DNA of 45,256 nucleotides from Lysinibacillus sp. ZYM-1 (GCF_001308875.1 NZ_KQ465136.1:1-45256); one strand, 5' to 3'. Counted from the first letter of the stretch, positions 1 through 8,752 are shown. Notes: generated from the sequence alone by a model not told the origin. Made by a program: numbers and translations.

Positions 1-48
1 GTGGTGACACATGGAGCTGACGAATACTAATCGATCGAGGACTTAACC
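1..48 (+). rRNA. rrl: 23S rRNA, 3' end (partial)
   Basis: The first bases match the conserved 3' terminus of Bacillales 23S rRNA, including the ATCGATCGAGGACTTAACC end. Only about 48 nt lie in the window; the rest is upstream. It is followed by a spacer and 5S rRNA in the usual rrn order. Confidence 0.9.
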
Positions 49-116
49 AAAAAAGTTTGAAACAATCAATGAACCGTTTATCCAGTTTTGAAAGAATAAG
101 ACTTTCAATTGAATAA

Positions 117-234
117 GTGAAGTGATGATGGCAAAGAGGTCACACCCGTTCCCATACCGAACACGGAAGTTAAGCTCTTTAGCGCCGATGGTAGTTGGGG
201 GCTTCCCCCTGTGAGAGTAGGACGTCGCTTCGCT
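117..234 (+). rRNA. rrf: 5S rRNA
   Basis: The conserved 5S core (AGAGGTCACACCCGTTCCC, then ACACGGAAGTTAAGCTC and GTGAGAGTAGGACG) is present. The terminal helix forms between about 116-125 and 226-235 with several G-U pairs. The ends are estimated from that helix and could be off by 1-3 nt. The 5S sits between 23S and a tRNA block, as expected for a Firmicutes rrn operon. Confidence 0.95.
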
Positions 235-244
235 TATTTTCTAT

Positions 245-320
245 GGAGGATTAGCTCAGTTGGGAGAGCACCTGCCTTACAAGCAGGGGGTCGGCGGTTC
301 GAGCCCGTCATCCTCCACCA
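245..320 (+). tRNA. tRNA-Val (TAC)
   Basis: Full cloverleaf with acceptor GGAGGAT/ATCCTCC, anticodon loop CTTACAA and an encoded CCA. First of 18 tRNAs in the rrn-linked block. Confidence 0.95.
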
Positions 321-347
321 TTATACTTTTTAATAACATATCATTAT

Positions 348-422
<75 letters not shown>

Positions 423-426
423 AAAT

Positions 427-499
427 GGTCCCGTGGTGTAGCGGTTAACATGCCTGCCTGTCACGCAGGAGATCGCCGGTTCGATCCCGGTCGGGACCG
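427..499 (+). tRNA. tRNA-Asp (GTC)
   Basis: Acceptor GGTCCCG/CGGGACC, anticodon GTC, discriminator G73. No CCA is encoded; TCT follows G73. Confidence 0.94.
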
Positions 500-510
500 T
501 CTTTTTTATT

Positions 511-586
<76 letters not shown>

Positions 587-593
587 TTCCCTT

Positions 594-677
594 GGAGGGG
601 TAGCGAAGTGGCTAAACGCGGCGGACTGTAAATCCGCTCCTTAGGGTTCGGCGGTTCGAATCCGTCCCCCTCCACCA
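594..677 (+). tRNA. tRNA-Tyr (GTA)
   Basis: An 84-nt class II tRNA with a long variable arm. Anticodon GTA in loop CTGTAAA, encoded CCA. Confidence 0.94.
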
Positions 678-681
678 TTTT

Positions 682-755
682 AGGGGCATAGTTCAACGGT
701 AGAATAGAGGTCTCCAAAACCTTTGGTGTGGGTTCGATTCCTACTGCCCCTGCCA
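682..755 (+). tRNA. tRNA-Trp (CCA)
   Basis: Acceptor AGGGGCA/TGCCCCT, anticodon CCA in loop CTCCAAA, encoded 3' CCA. Confidence 0.94.
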
Positions 756-794
756 GGTATTGAGGTACTCGTTATATAGTTGTTATTATATAGT

Positions 795-871
795 GGCGGT
801 TGTGGCGAAGTGGTTAACGCACCTGATTGTGGTTCAGGCATTCGTGGGTTCGATTCCCATCAGTCGCCCCA
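795..871 (+). tRNA. tRNA-His (GTG)
   Basis: Anticodon GTG. Position 795 supplies the extra G(-1) opposite C73, the His identity element. Acceptor GCGGTTG/CAGTCGC, encoded CCA. Confidence 0.94.
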
Positions 872-880
872 TTTTAAGAT

Positions 881-955
881 TGGGGTATAGCCAAGCGGTA
901 AGGCAACGGATTTTGATTCCGTCATGCCTAGGTTCGAATCCTAGTACCCCAGCCA
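881..955 (+). tRNA. tRNA-Gln (TTG)
   Basis: Acceptor TGGGGTA/TACCCCA, anticodon TTG, encoded CCA. Confidence 0.94.
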
Positions 956-968
956 TTTTTTCTTTTAC

Positions 969-1041
969 GAGCCATTAGCTCAGTTGGTAGAGCATCTGAC
1001 TTTTAATCAGAGGGTCGAAGGTTCGAGTCCTTCATGGCTCA
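969..1041 (+). tRNA. tRNA-Lys (TTT)
   Basis: Acceptor GAGCCAT/ATGGCTC, anticodon TTT. After A73 the DNA reads TCA, so CCA is not encoded. Confidence 0.94.
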
Positions 1042-1059
1042 TCATTTTTAATTAATTAT

Positions 1060-1136
<77 letters not shown>

Positions 1137-1157
1137 ATATATTTATGTTTTCGTTTT

Positions 1158-1231
1158 CGGAATGTAGCTCAGCTTGGTAGAGCACTTGGTTTGGGACCAA
1201 GGGGTCGTAGGTTCGAATCCTGTCATTCCGA
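1158..1231 (+). tRNA. tRNA-Pro (TGG)
   Basis: Acceptor CGGAATG/CATTCCG, anticodon TGG. TCA follows A73, so CCA is not encoded. Confidence 0.94.
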
Positions 1232-1249
1232 TCATCTTTCATGATAAAT

Positions 1250-1325
1250 GGGGCCTTAGCTCAGCTGGGAGAGCGCCTGCCTTGCACGCAGGAGGTCAGC
1301 GGTTCGATCCCGCTAGGCTCCACCA
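1250..1325 (+). tRNA. tRNA-Ala (TGC)
   Basis: Acceptor GGGGCCT/AGGCTCC with a G-U pair near the top of the stem. Anticodon TGC in loop CTTGCAC, encoded CCA. Confidence 0.94.
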
Positions 1326-1338
1326 TTTCAATATTTTT

Positions 1339-1431
1339 GGAGGTATACCCAAGTCTGGCTGAAGGGATCGGTCTTGAAAACCGACAGGCGGGTAACACCG
1401 CGCGGGGGTTCGAATCCCTCTACCTCCTCCA
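1339..1431 (+). tRNA. tRNA-Ser (TGA)
   Basis: A 93-nt class II tRNA with a long variable arm and anticodon TGA. Acceptor GGAGGTA/TACCTCC is followed by T and then CCA. The discriminator therefore reads U73, where G73 is more common for Ser. Confidence 0.92.
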
Positions 1432-1435
1432 TTTC

Positions 1436-1511
1436 GGGTCAGTAGCTCAGTTGGTAGAGCATTAGATTGAAGCTCTAAGTGTCGGCGGTTCGATTCCGTC
1501 CTGACCCACCA
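1436..1511 (+). tRNA. tRNA-Phe (GAA)
   Basis: Acceptor GGGTCAG/CTGACCC, anticodon GAA in loop TTGAAGC closed by TTAGA/TCTAA, encoded CCA. Confidence 0.92.
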
Positions 1512-1517
1512 TTATTT

Positions 1518-1591
1518 GCGGGTGTAGTTTAATGGTAAAACCTCAGCCTTCCAAGCTGATGTCGTGAGTTCGATTCTCATCACCCGCTCCA
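1518..1591 (+). tRNA. tRNA-Gly (TCC)
   Basis: Acceptor GCGGGTG/CACCCGC, anticodon TCC, U73 as usual for this Gly tRNA, encoded CCA. Confidence 0.94.
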
Positions 1592-1595
1592 ATAT

Positions 1596-1669
<74 letters not shown>

Positions 1670-1676
1670 TCATTAT

Positions 1677-1753
1677 TCCGAAGTAGCTCAGTTGGTAGTA
1701 GCACCTGACTGTTAATCAGGTTGTCGCAGGTTCGAGTCCTGCCTTCGGAGCCA
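1677..1753 (+). tRNA. tRNA-Asn (GTT)
   Basis: Acceptor TCCGAAG/CTTCGGA, anticodon GTT, G73, encoded CCA. The D-loop (GTTGGTAGTAGCA) is one base longer than in neighbouring tRNAs. Only one base separates it from the next tRNA. Confidence 0.93.
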
Positions 1754-1754
1754 C

Positions 1755-1826
1755 GGCCCGTTGGTCAAGTGGTTAAGACACCGCCCTTTCACGGCGGTAA
1801 CACGGGTTCGAATCCCGTACGGGTCA
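1755..1826 (+). tRNA. tRNA-Glu (TTC)
   Basis: Acceptor GGCCCGT/ACGGGTC, anticodon TTC. TCA follows A73, so CCA is not encoded. Last tRNA of the block, directly before a terminator. Confidence 0.93.
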
Positions 1827-1828
1827 TC

Positions 1829-1865
1829 AAGCATGTAGCACTGTTCTGTGCTACATGCTTTTTTC
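1829..1865 (+). terminator. Terminator of the rrn-tRNA operon
   Basis: Perfect stem AAGCATGTAGCAC / GTGCTACATGCTT followed by a T run, immediately after tRNA-Glu. No gene was recognised between here and the NO synthase at 2153. Confidence 0.92.
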
Positions 1866-2152
1866 TATATATGCAATAACCTATACTAAAAAACACAATA
1901 AGGTTGTACAAATCCTTTAACAAGGTTTTGTAGCTTTTATGTTAGGGATAATAGAAAAAGTCCTTTCCTCTCTAGACAAAAAACGTATAACTTCCCTCAC
2001 TTTCTAAGAGATCCACCGTATTTCTATTTATTGATTAAAGATAAATTTGAACAAACTATTTCATATATGCAATATGTATGTTTTTTCAATAGCTATTTTC
2101 ATGGTGCTTGTTGCTTTCTTCCTCTAATATGAGGGGAGGTGGAGGAATCGAT

Positions 2153-3199
2153 ATGAATATACAGGAGATACAGCAGTTTTTAAGTCAATATCAAGTAGAA
2201 CAAAATGAATCCGAACTGTGGTTAGAGAATAGATTACAACAGATTAAAAGTGCAGGGAAGTATAACCCTACTACAGAAGAGCTAGTTTTTGGCGCACGGG
2301 TAGCATGGCGTAATAGCAATAAATGTATTGGACGATTGTTTTGGCAATCATTGCATGTAGTAGATGCACGTGATGTTTTAGATGAAGAGGGCATTTTTCA
2401 AAAGTTACTAGAGCATATAGAGTATGCAACAAATAACGGGAAAATTCGTCCGACCATAACAGTGTTTGCATCAGATAGAGTACGAATTTGGAATCATCAA
2501 CTAATCCGTTATGCAGGTTATGAAACAGAAGAAGGCATTATTGGAGATGCACATTCCATCACTTTTACAAAAGTATGTGAATCGATGGGCTGGCAAGGTG
2601 AGCGGACACCTTTTGATGTATTACCACTTGTCATACAGGTAGATGGACGTGCACCGCAGCTATTTACAATTCCTGCTGAATATATTTTAGAGGTGCCAAT
2701 ACGTCATCCAGAGTCGAAAGCTGTAGAGAATTTAGGGTTGAAATGGTATGCTGTTCCTATTATTTCGAGTATGCGTTTTCAAATGGCTGGTGTTGATTTT
2801 CAAGCAGCTCCATTTAATGGTTGGTATATGGGGACAGAAATTGGTGCACGCAATTTAGCAGATCATGAGCGTTATAATATGCTGCCAGCTATTGCGGAGA
2901 TATTTAATCTTGATACAACGAAACAAGCTTCTCTTTGGCGTGACCGTGCATTAGTAGAGCTCAATATTGCTGTCCTTCATTCTTTTAAAGAAGATGGGGT
3001 AAGCATAGTAGATCATCATACTGCTGCCCAGCAGTTTAAATTATTTGAAGAAGCTGAGGAATCAGTAGGGCGAGATGTTACAGGTAATTGGACATGGTTA
3101 ATCCCACCACTTTCACCTGCAACTACTCATATATTCCATAAGCCTTATATAAATGTTTATCATACCCCAAATTATTTTTATCAAAAACCATGTTTTTAA
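2153..3199 (+). CDS. nos: Bacterial nitric oxide synthase, oxygenase only
   Basis: Heme enzyme that oxidises L-arginine to NO and citrulline. Bacterial versions consist of the oxygenase domain alone and borrow electrons from flavoproteins. The 348-aa length fits Bacillus and Staphylococcus NOS. Visible features are the heme-thiolate motif WRNSNKCIGR with Cys58 and the substrate-site stretch WYMGTEIGARNL, whose Glu binds the guanidinium of arginine. The ATG at 2153 is chosen over an in-frame TTG at 2108 because GGAGGTGGAGG ends 7 nt before it. The gene follows the rrn terminator, so it needs its own promoter in 1866-2150, where I see no clear -35/-10 pair. Known bacterial NOS roles include resistance to oxidative stress and antibiotics; the role here is inferred from family. 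Confidence 0.95.
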   Translation: MNIQEIQQFLSQYQVEQNESELWLENRLQQIKSAGKYNPTTEELVFGARVAWRNSNKCIGRLFWQSLHVVDARDVLDEEGIFQKLLEHIEYATNNGKIRPTITVFASDRVRIWNHQLIRYAGYETEEGIIGDAHSITFTKVCESMGWQGERTPFDVLPLVIQVDGRAPQLFTIPAEYILEVPIRHPESKAVENLGLKWYAVPIISSMRFQMAGVDFQAAPFNGWYMGTEIGARNLADHERYNMLPAIAEIFNLDTTKQASLWRDRALVELNIAVLHSFKEDGVSIVDHHTAAQQFKLFEEAEESVGRDVTGNWTWLIPPLSPATTHIFHKPYINVYHTPNYFYQKPCF

Positions 3200-3264
3200 C
3201 TATAAAGGAACTGTTCGTACTCCAACAGCTCCTAGGAAACTTTTCTTGAGAGGAGCAATCCAAG

Positions 3265-3786
3265 ATGTTGAACCAGCACATTCCAAGTATCCCTTGGCAA
3301 AAACTGACGACACCTTATGGCAGAGGAACAGCCATTCCTCATCTGATTGAACAGGATCAATATCAAAAGCTGGCTGAATTAATTGAACATCAAGGAACAC
3401 TATGGCAAGTGACACCATGGGTTCTGCTTATTCTTTTAAAAAAGCTTGCAAGCAAAAATGTGGAGGATGTCTCCTTCCAAGAAATAGAGCTTTATTTAGC
3501 TGTGGCTCATGCAATAACAGAGGACTATCAAGATTCAACAAATAGCGTTCCAACAATGCAAGAGCTATTAGATAGCAAATATTTATGGGCCGAAAACGAA
3601 GAGGATGATGAGCTTGAGTGGGAGGAAGATACACCAAAAGGCTATGAACAGCAAGCTTTTTTAGGCTATTATTATTTTAGCTTTTTACTCTTACAAGAGG
3701 CTATCCCTATTTTCACTGCTATTATGGCTCATACTAAGAGCACAACAGAGGATCTTGTGGAACTTTTAGCCTTACTAAAACGCTAG
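3265..3786 (+). CDS. Unrecognised acidic protein, 173 aa
   Basis: I do not recognise a family. The protein is soluble-looking, with no signal peptide. It is rich in Leu, Glu and Gln, with a very acidic patch around residues 110-122 (ENEEDDELEWEEDTP) followed by an aromatic/hydrophobic segment (FLGYYYFSFLLL) that could be a buried helix. The ATG at 3265 has GAGGAG about 10 nt upstream. It starts 65 nt after nos in the same direction, without a terminator between, so co-transcription with nos is possible. A strong terminator follows. No function is proposed. Confidence 0.75.
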   Translation: MLNQHIPSIPWQKLTTPYGRGTAIPHLIEQDQYQKLAELIEHQGTLWQVTPWVLLILLKKLASKNVEDVSFQEIELYLAVAHAITEDYQDSTNSVPTMQELLDSKYLWAENEEDDELEWEEDTPKGYEQQAFLGYYYFSFLLLQEAIPIFTAIMAHTKSTTEDLVELLALLKR

Positions 3787-3809
3787 TAAAAAGAAATTTA
3801 TGTAGACAA

Positions 3810-3846
3810 AAAGCAGATGGGATCAGTTTTCCCATCTGCTTTAATT
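3810..3846. terminator. Bidirectional terminator
   Basis: Stem AAGCAGATGGGA / TCCCATCTGCTT with A-rich left and T-rich right flanks. It lies between convergent genes and can serve the plus-strand hypothetical gene and the minus-strand transporter. Confidence 0.88.
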
Positions 3847-5060
3847 TAATAGATATATTCATCTTTAGAGGCTCTCATTGAACATAAGAAGAGTGTCATA
3901 GCTACAACAACAAAGAGCCAACCTGCAGTATTCCAGCTACCAAATAAATCATGGAGGTAACCAAAAAGAATTGGTCCAATGGCAGCGAATAAATAACCTA
4001 ACGATTGTGCAAATCCTGATAGATCGGCTGCTTCAAATGCAGTACGTGTACGGAGTGTAAAGAACATCATTGCTAATGAAAATGAAGCGCCCCCTGCTAA
4101 ACCTAAAAGGATCATCCACAGTATCCCAAGAGTTGTCCACTCCATCACAACACCTACAAATCCTACTAAATAGAACGATGTAAACATGATGACAAGTGGT
4201 CTTTGTGAAGTCATTTTACTGGCAATAATAGGCACAGCCAATGCCATAGGGACTTGCGAGAATTGCATAATAGAAAACATCCAACCGGCTTTATCAGGAG
4301 CCAATCCTTGCGCAATATAAATTTCAGGAATCCAAGCTGCTGTCGTGTAAAATAATAAAGACTGTAAACCCATTGCACCTGTTACAGCCCATGTAACTGG
4401 TGATTTCCAGATGGGTTGTTTACCTGTCTTGTGGGCTGTAGTAACTGGTTCTGGTTTATTCATTTTCAATTGAGGTATCCATATTAAAATCGTTAATAAG
4501 ACTAGTATAAGCGCTACAGCCAACGCTCCTTGCCAACCTAGTGAAGAATTGGCTATAGGATAACTAATCCCTGCGCCAAGCCCAGCAGTTAAATTCATGG
4601 ACATTGTGAAAAATGCCATTAGTAAACCTACATGATATGGAAATTTTAATTTTAATAGTCCTGGAATCAACACGTTTCCAAATGATATGGCTACGCCAAT
4701 TAGTACAGTACCAAATACAAGCAATCCTGTTGTACCGAGGGAGCGTAGAACAATTCCAAAGGCTAATAAAATAGTAGATAAAAATAATGTTAGCTCAAGC
4801 CCAAGTTTTCGTGCTACAACTGGTGCAAATGGTGATATAATCGCAAAAGCAAGCAATGGAATAGTTGTCAGAAATCCTGCCAGAACATAGGAAATACCAA
4901 GGTCATCACGGATAAAGGATACAATCGGACCAACAACAGTTAGTGGCATTCGTAAAGTAGATGCTATAAATATGACTCCAAAGACTAATAATAACGTTGT
5001 TCCCTTCCAGCTAATTTTCCTACTCGGGTAGCTAGCCGAATGATCATTTGTAGTCAACAT
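3846..5060 (-). CDS. MFS transporter, CynX/NimT family
   Basis: A 404-aa polytopic membrane protein with about 12 hydrophobic segments and a short hydrophilic N-terminus. The opening membrane segment (FGVIFIASTLRMPLTVVGP) and the conserved RMPLTVVGPI...I...L pattern are typical of the CynX/NimT subfamily, named after cyanate and 2-nitroimidazole transporters. A basic interdomain loop (around residues 205-220) divides two six-helix halves, as in other MFS proteins. The ATG at 5060 is preceded by an AGGGGGGAT ribosome-binding site on the minus strand. No cyanase or other substrate gene is adjacent, so the substrate is unknown. Family placement is firm; function is inference. Confidence 0.85.
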   Translation of the reverse strand: MLTTNDHSASYPSRKISWKGTTLLLVFGVIFIASTLRMPLTVVGPIVSFIRDDLGISYVLAGFLTTIPLLAFAIISPFAPVVARKLGLELTLFLSTILLAFGIVLRSLGTTGLLVFGTVLIGVAISFGNVLIPGLLKLKFPYHVGLLMAFFTMSMNLTAGLGAGISYPIANSSLGWQGALAVALILVLLTILIWIPQLKMNKPEPVTTAHKTGKQPIWKSPVTWAVTGAMGLQSLLFYTTAAWIPEIYIAQGLAPDKAGWMFSIMQFSQVPMALAVPIIASKMTSQRPLVIMFTSFYLVGFVGVVMEWTTLGILWMILLGLAGGASFSLAMMFFTLRTRTAFEAADLSGFAQSLGYLFAAIGPILFGYLHDLFGSWNTAGWLFVVVAMTLFLCSMRASKDEYIY

Positions 5061-5164
5061 AAATCCCCCCTGTTTATAACCATTCTAATTGAACTACTAT
5101 AACACTTTATCACATCATTAAAAATAGTAGAAAATTCGCAAAATACAGAACGTTAGTCGTTATA

Positions 5165-5196
5165 TTGAAAAGTCTTAGGTCTTATGTTAGTATAAT
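5165..5196 (+). promoter_or_regulatory. Candidate promoter for the lysine riboswitch/lysP transcript
   Basis: TTGAAA at 5165-5170 is followed by TATAAT at 5191-5196, an over-long 20-bp gap, or by TAGTAT at 5188-5193, a 17-bp gap. It lies about 40 bp upstream of the aptamer, where a start site is needed. One of the two -10 options is probably used. Confidence 0.4.
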
Positions 5197-5237
5197 ATAC
5201 ATCATAAATTTAATAATTATATGCCTCATGTTTGTAT

Positions 5238-5420
5238 TGAGGTAGAGGTCGCGGTATTTATTAGTATGCTAATTGAAATGACAAGCATTGAAGAGATTAG
5301 CTGAAAGGAAATATTGCCGAAGTGTGAGGGGACTTGAAAACCTCATGCTGGGGCTGTCTCCGAAAGGAACAGAACTGTCACGTTTGTACAACGTGTTGAG
5401 CTATCATTTAGGAAAAACTG
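5238..5420 (+). promoter_or_regulatory. Lysine riboswitch (L-box)
   Basis: The segment carries the ordered L-box blocks: AGAGGTCGCGG, TTAGTATGC, GAAAGG...TTGCCGAAG, GGGGCTGTC, and the closing arm with TGAGC and CTATCATTTAGG. It is followed 12 nt later by an intrinsic terminator, and the next gene is a LysP-like permease. In known L-boxes lysine binding favours the terminator and shuts off lysine uptake. The boundaries are approximate. Confidence 0.92.
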
Positions 5421-5431
5421 AGGATTAACTT

Positions 5432-5465
5432 AGCCATCACATTGTTCATGTGATGGCATTTTTTT
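5432..5465 (+). terminator. Riboswitch-controlled terminator
   Basis: Stem GCCATCACAT / ATGTGATGGC around TGTTC-like loop bases, followed by a run of T. It sits between the L-box aptamer and the lysP start, as an attenuator should. Confidence 0.9.
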
Positions 5466-5493
5466 GCCTCATCAATAGGAAGGAAGCTATATC

Positions 5494-6957
5494 GTGAGTG
5501 AAATAAAAGTAAATCAGCTCGGCCATAAAGCACCGAAGCTGAAAAAAGAATTAAAAAGCCGTCATATAACAATGATTTCATTAGGCGGTACTATTGGTAC
5601 GGGGCTATTTTTAGCCAGTGGTGGTGCCATTGCACAAGCAGGTCCTGGTGGTGCACTGCTTGCCTATGCCTTAATCGGCGTTATGGTGTACTTTTTAATG
5701 ACAAGTTTAGGAGAAATGGCTGCCTATATGCCATCCTCAGGTTCTTTTAGTACGTATGCGACAAAATTTGTAGATCCAGCTTTAGGCTTCGCATTGGGGT
5801 GGAACTATTGGTATAACTGGGCAATCACAATTGCAGCTGAAATTGCAGCTGTGTCATTAATTATGAAATATTGGTTCCCAGATAGCTCATCTGCAATTTG
5901 GACAGTATTATTTATTGCAATTGTACTGACGTTTAATTTATTGTCTGTAAAGAGCTACGGCGAAAGTGAATACTGGTTTGCGATGATTAAAGTGGCGACG
6001 GTCATTGTTTTTATTATTATTAGCATATTAATGATTTTTGGTATTTTAGGTGGACAGGCACCTGTAGGTTTTACAAATTTCTTTATTAGTGATGGACCAT
6101 TCCATGGAGGCTTCCTTGCTACATTTGGTATTTTTCTTGCAGCAGGATTCTCGTTCCAAGGTACAGAACTGCTTGGGATTACAGCAGGTGAAACAGATGA
6201 TCCTGGTAAAAATATACCGAAAGCAGTAAAATCTGTGTTCTGGCGTATAATTTTATTTTATATTTTAGCCATAGGTGCTATAGGGATGTTGATCCCATTC
6301 ACAGATGAGCGCCTATTATCTGAAGATATTGCTGTATCGCCATTTACACTAGTGTTTGACCGCTTAGGCATTGCTTTTGCTGCTTCTCTAATGAATGCCA
6401 TTATTTTAACAGCTATGCTTTCTGCAGGAAATTCTGGACTGTATGCATCTTCACGTATGTTATGGCAATTAGCGGTAGATGGGCATGCCCCTAAGTTCTT
6501 TGCTAAGTTAAGTCGTCGAGGTATTCCGATTTATGCATTGATAGCAACATTAGCTGTAGGTTGCTTAGCATTTTTAGCGTCATTCTTTGGTGATGGAGTT
6601 GTTTATATTTGGCTTTTAAATGCCTCTGGGATGTCAGGGTTCATTGCGTGGCTAGGTATAGCATTTAGTCATTATCGTTTCCGTCGTGCTTTTGAGGCAC
6701 AGGGCTTAGATCCAAAGTTATTGCCCTATAAGGCAAAATTATATCCATTCGGTCCATTATTTGCTTTTACTATTTGTATGATTGTAGTAATTGGGCAAAA
6801 TTACACTGCCTTTACAGGGGATAAAATTGATTGGTCTGGTATCCTCGTTTCTTATATTGGTATTCCACTATTCCTATTATTATGGTTGGGGTACAAAATC
6901 AAATTTAAAACAAAAATGCTTCCGCTTCAAGAGTGTGATTTAAGGGTGGAAGATTAA
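5494..6957 (+). CDS. lysP: Lysine-specific permease, LysP type
   Basis: A 487-aa APC-superfamily amino acid/proton symporter with about 12 membrane segments. The first helix carries the substrate-site signature GGTIGTGLFLASG (about residues 31-43). The AAYMPSSGSFSTYA and GWNYWYNWA stretches are typical of the LysP/AnsP/GabP branch. The lysine specificity call rests on the L-box riboswitch directly upstream, which is stronger evidence than sequence recall alone. Translation starts at GTG 5494 behind AGGAAGG; no ATG nearby fits better. It is monocistronic, with a terminator at 6964-7012. Confidence 0.93.
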   Translation: MSEIKVNQLGHKAPKLKKELKSRHITMISLGGTIGTGLFLASGGAIAQAGPGGALLAYALIGVMVYFLMTSLGEMAAYMPSSGSFSTYATKFVDPALGFALGWNYWYNWAITIAAEIAAVSLIMKYWFPDSSSAIWTVLFIAIVLTFNLLSVKSYGESEYWFAMIKVATVIVFIIISILMIFGILGGQAPVGFTNFFISDGPFHGGFLATFGIFLAAGFSFQGTELLGITAGETDDPGKNIPKAVKSVFWRIILFYILAIGAIGMLIPFTDERLLSEDIAVSPFTLVFDRLGIAFAASLMNAIILTAMLSAGNSGLYASSRMLWQLAVDGHAPKFFAKLSRRGIPIYALIATLAVGCLAFLASFFGDGVVYIWLLNASGMSGFIAWLGIAFSHYRFRRAFEAQGLDPKLLPYKAKLYPFGPLFAFTICMIVVIGQNYTAFTGDKIDWSGILVSYIGIPLFLLLWLGYKIKFKTKMLPLQECDLRVED

Positions 6958-6963
6958 GAAGAA

Positions 6964-7012
6964 GAGCTGTTCTGTAAACCGTTGTATGATGGTTGATAGG
7001 ACAGCTTTTTTT
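6964..7012 (+). terminator. lysP terminator
   Basis: AGCTGTTCT pairs with AGGACAGCT (with G-U pairs), with an inner AACC/GGTT helix, then a T run. Located 7 nt after the lysP stop. Confidence 0.8.
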
Positions 7013-7112
7013 ATATAGACGTTAAAAATATGTCTAAATAAATATCATATATATGGTAATATACTATAGATATGGAAGGTCGTATTTTTGACTTTTTAGT
7101 GGAGAGAGGTGC

Positions 7113-7811
7113 ATGAAAATGCAAAAGCATATTTTACTAGTGGAAGATGATGAGGCTATTCGTGAAATGGTAGAAAACTTTTTACTATTGGAAGGCTTCG
7201 ATGTCACAACCGCAAATAATGGGGAAGAAGCATTACAATATTGTTTACATCATTCTTTTGATTTAGTCATTTTAGATATTATGATTCCTAAACTTAATGG
7301 ATTAGAAGTATTAAAAATAATTCGGGAACAGGCAGCACTTCCTATTATTATTATGTCAGCAAAGGATAGTGATGTAGATAAAGCATTAGGACTGGGTTTA
7401 GGGGCAGATGATTATATTGCTAAACCATTCTCTATGCTGGAGTTCTCTGCGCGCGTAAAAGCGGTTATTAGAAGAGCTACGAAATACTCTAGCCATATGG
7501 ATAACAAAACAGATGTAGTAGTAATAGGAAATTTAAAGATAGATATTGTTAATTTTTCTATCAATAAAAATGGACAAGAAGTGAAACTTACATCAAAGGA
7601 ATTCGCCATCTTAAAGTTGTTCGTGACAAATCGTCAGCGAGTTTTTACAAAAGAGCAAATTTATCAGCTAATATGGAAAGATGCTTACTATGGCGATGAA
7701 AATATTATAAATGTACATATTAGAAGACTACGCGAAAAAATTGAAGATGATCCATCCAACCCTCAGTATATTAAAACGCTGTGGGGAATTGGCTATAAGT
7801 TTGAAGGATAA
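7113..7811 (+). CDS. ycbL: OmpR-family response regulator (YcbL-like)
   Basis: A 232-aa two-domain regulator. The receiver domain (1-120) has acidic residues EDD at 11-13, phosphoacceptor Asp55 in LVILDIMIP, and the conserved Lys in YIAKPF. The C-terminal winged helix (about 135-232) carries LTSKEFAILKLF and VHIRRLREKIEDDP. It is followed 5 nt later by its kinase and then by a two-gene ABC transporter, the same order and sizes as B. subtilis ycbLMNO. ATG 7113 and ATG 7119 both lie behind GGAGAGAGG, so the true start is uncertain by two codons. It probably activates the ABC transporter promoter via repeats at 8805-8821. The symbol is by synteny, not by proof of orthology. Confidence 0.88.
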   Translation: MKMQKHILLVEDDEAIREMVENFLLLEGFDVTTANNGEEALQYCLHHSFDLVILDIMIPKLNGLEVLKIIREQAALPIIIMSAKDSDVDKALGLGLGADDYIAKPFSMLEFSARVKAVIRRATKYSSHMDNKTDVVVIGNLKIDIVNFSINKNGQEVKLTSKEFAILKLFVTNRQRVFTKEQIYQLIWKDAYYGDENIINVHIRRLREKIEDDPSNPQYIKTLWGIGYKFEG

Positions 7812-7816
7812 AAGAT

Positions 7817-8752
7817 ATGATGATCATTCTATTACTCATTATTGTGGCGCTTATAGGAATTGTTATTTTTCAATGGAAAGGGAAAAAAGAACAAGATCAG
7901 ACGATCCAATATATGCATGAAAAACTACAGTTGATTGTTAATGAACAAAGTAATGAAAAGATTTTAGTAACGACGACCAATTCGCAAATTCAACAATTAC
8001 TTATTATAATGAATGCTTTGTTGGACCATCAGCAAAAGGTTCAGGCAACGCATCGAAAAATGGAAGATTCCATGAAAAAAATGTTGGCGAACATTTCGCA
8101 TGATTTAAAAACGCCTTTAACTGTTGTATTAGGCTATATCGAAATACTTCAGCTTCAAAGCTCGACTAGTGAGGAGGAACGCCAACGACTACTTACGGGT
8201 GTTCATACTAAAACATTAGAAGTATTAAACATCATTCATACATTTTTTGATTTAGCCAAATTAGAAGCAGGAGATACGGATTATCCAATCACTAAAATCA
8301 ATGTCTGTGAAATTTGCCGTAAAAATATTTTATCATTTTACGATATGGTCACTTCGATGGGATTAGATATCAGTATTACGATTCCAGAAACGCCAATGTA
8401 TGCCCTTGGCAATGAAGAAGCATTAGATAGAGTTCTAAACAATCTATTATCGAATGCTATAGCTTATGGCGCGGATGGTAATGTGATCGGCTTAACCGTA
8501 AGAAAAGATGAAACTAATATTTATATTGATGTGTGGGATTGTGGTAAAGGGATCGAAGAATACCATATTGATAATGTTTTTGAGAGAATGTACACGCTAG
8601 AGGACTCTCGAAATAAATCCTTTCAAGGGAGTGGCCTAGGTCTAACCATTACAAAGCGTCTTGTGGAGATAATGGATGGTTCCATCCAGTTATCAAGTAT
8701 TCCCTATAAAAAGACCATTTTTACAATTGCTTTAAAACAAATGATGTATTGA
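7817..8752 (+). CDS. ycbM: Sensor histidine kinase (YcbM-like)
   Basis: A 311-aa kinase with a single N-terminal membrane helix (about 2-19) and almost no extracytoplasmic part. A coiled linker is followed by HisKA with the phospho-accepting His95 in ANISHDLKTPL. The HATPase_c domain shows the N-box (VLNNLLSNAIAYG), G1 (DCGKGI) and G2 (GSGLGLTI). Kinases of this shape do not sense a soluble ligand outside the cell; the cue usually comes through the membrane or the partner transporter. Length equals that of B. subtilis YcbM. It is co-transcribed with the response regulator. Confidence 0.88.
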   Translation: MMIILLLIIVALIGIVIFQWKGKKEQDQTIQYMHEKLQLIVNEQSNEKILVTTTNSQIQQLLIIMNALLDHQQKVQATHRKMEDSMKKMLANISHDLKTPLTVVLGYIEILQLQSSTSEEERQRLLTGVHTKTLEVLNIIHTFFDLAKLEAGDTDYPITKINVCEICRKNILSFYDMVTSMGLDISITIPETPMYALGNEEALDRVLNNLLSNAIAYGADGNVIGLTVRKDETNIYIDVWDCGKGIEEYHIDNVFERMYTLEDSRNKSFQGSGLGLTITKRLVEIMDGSIQLSSIPYKKTIFTIALKQMMY

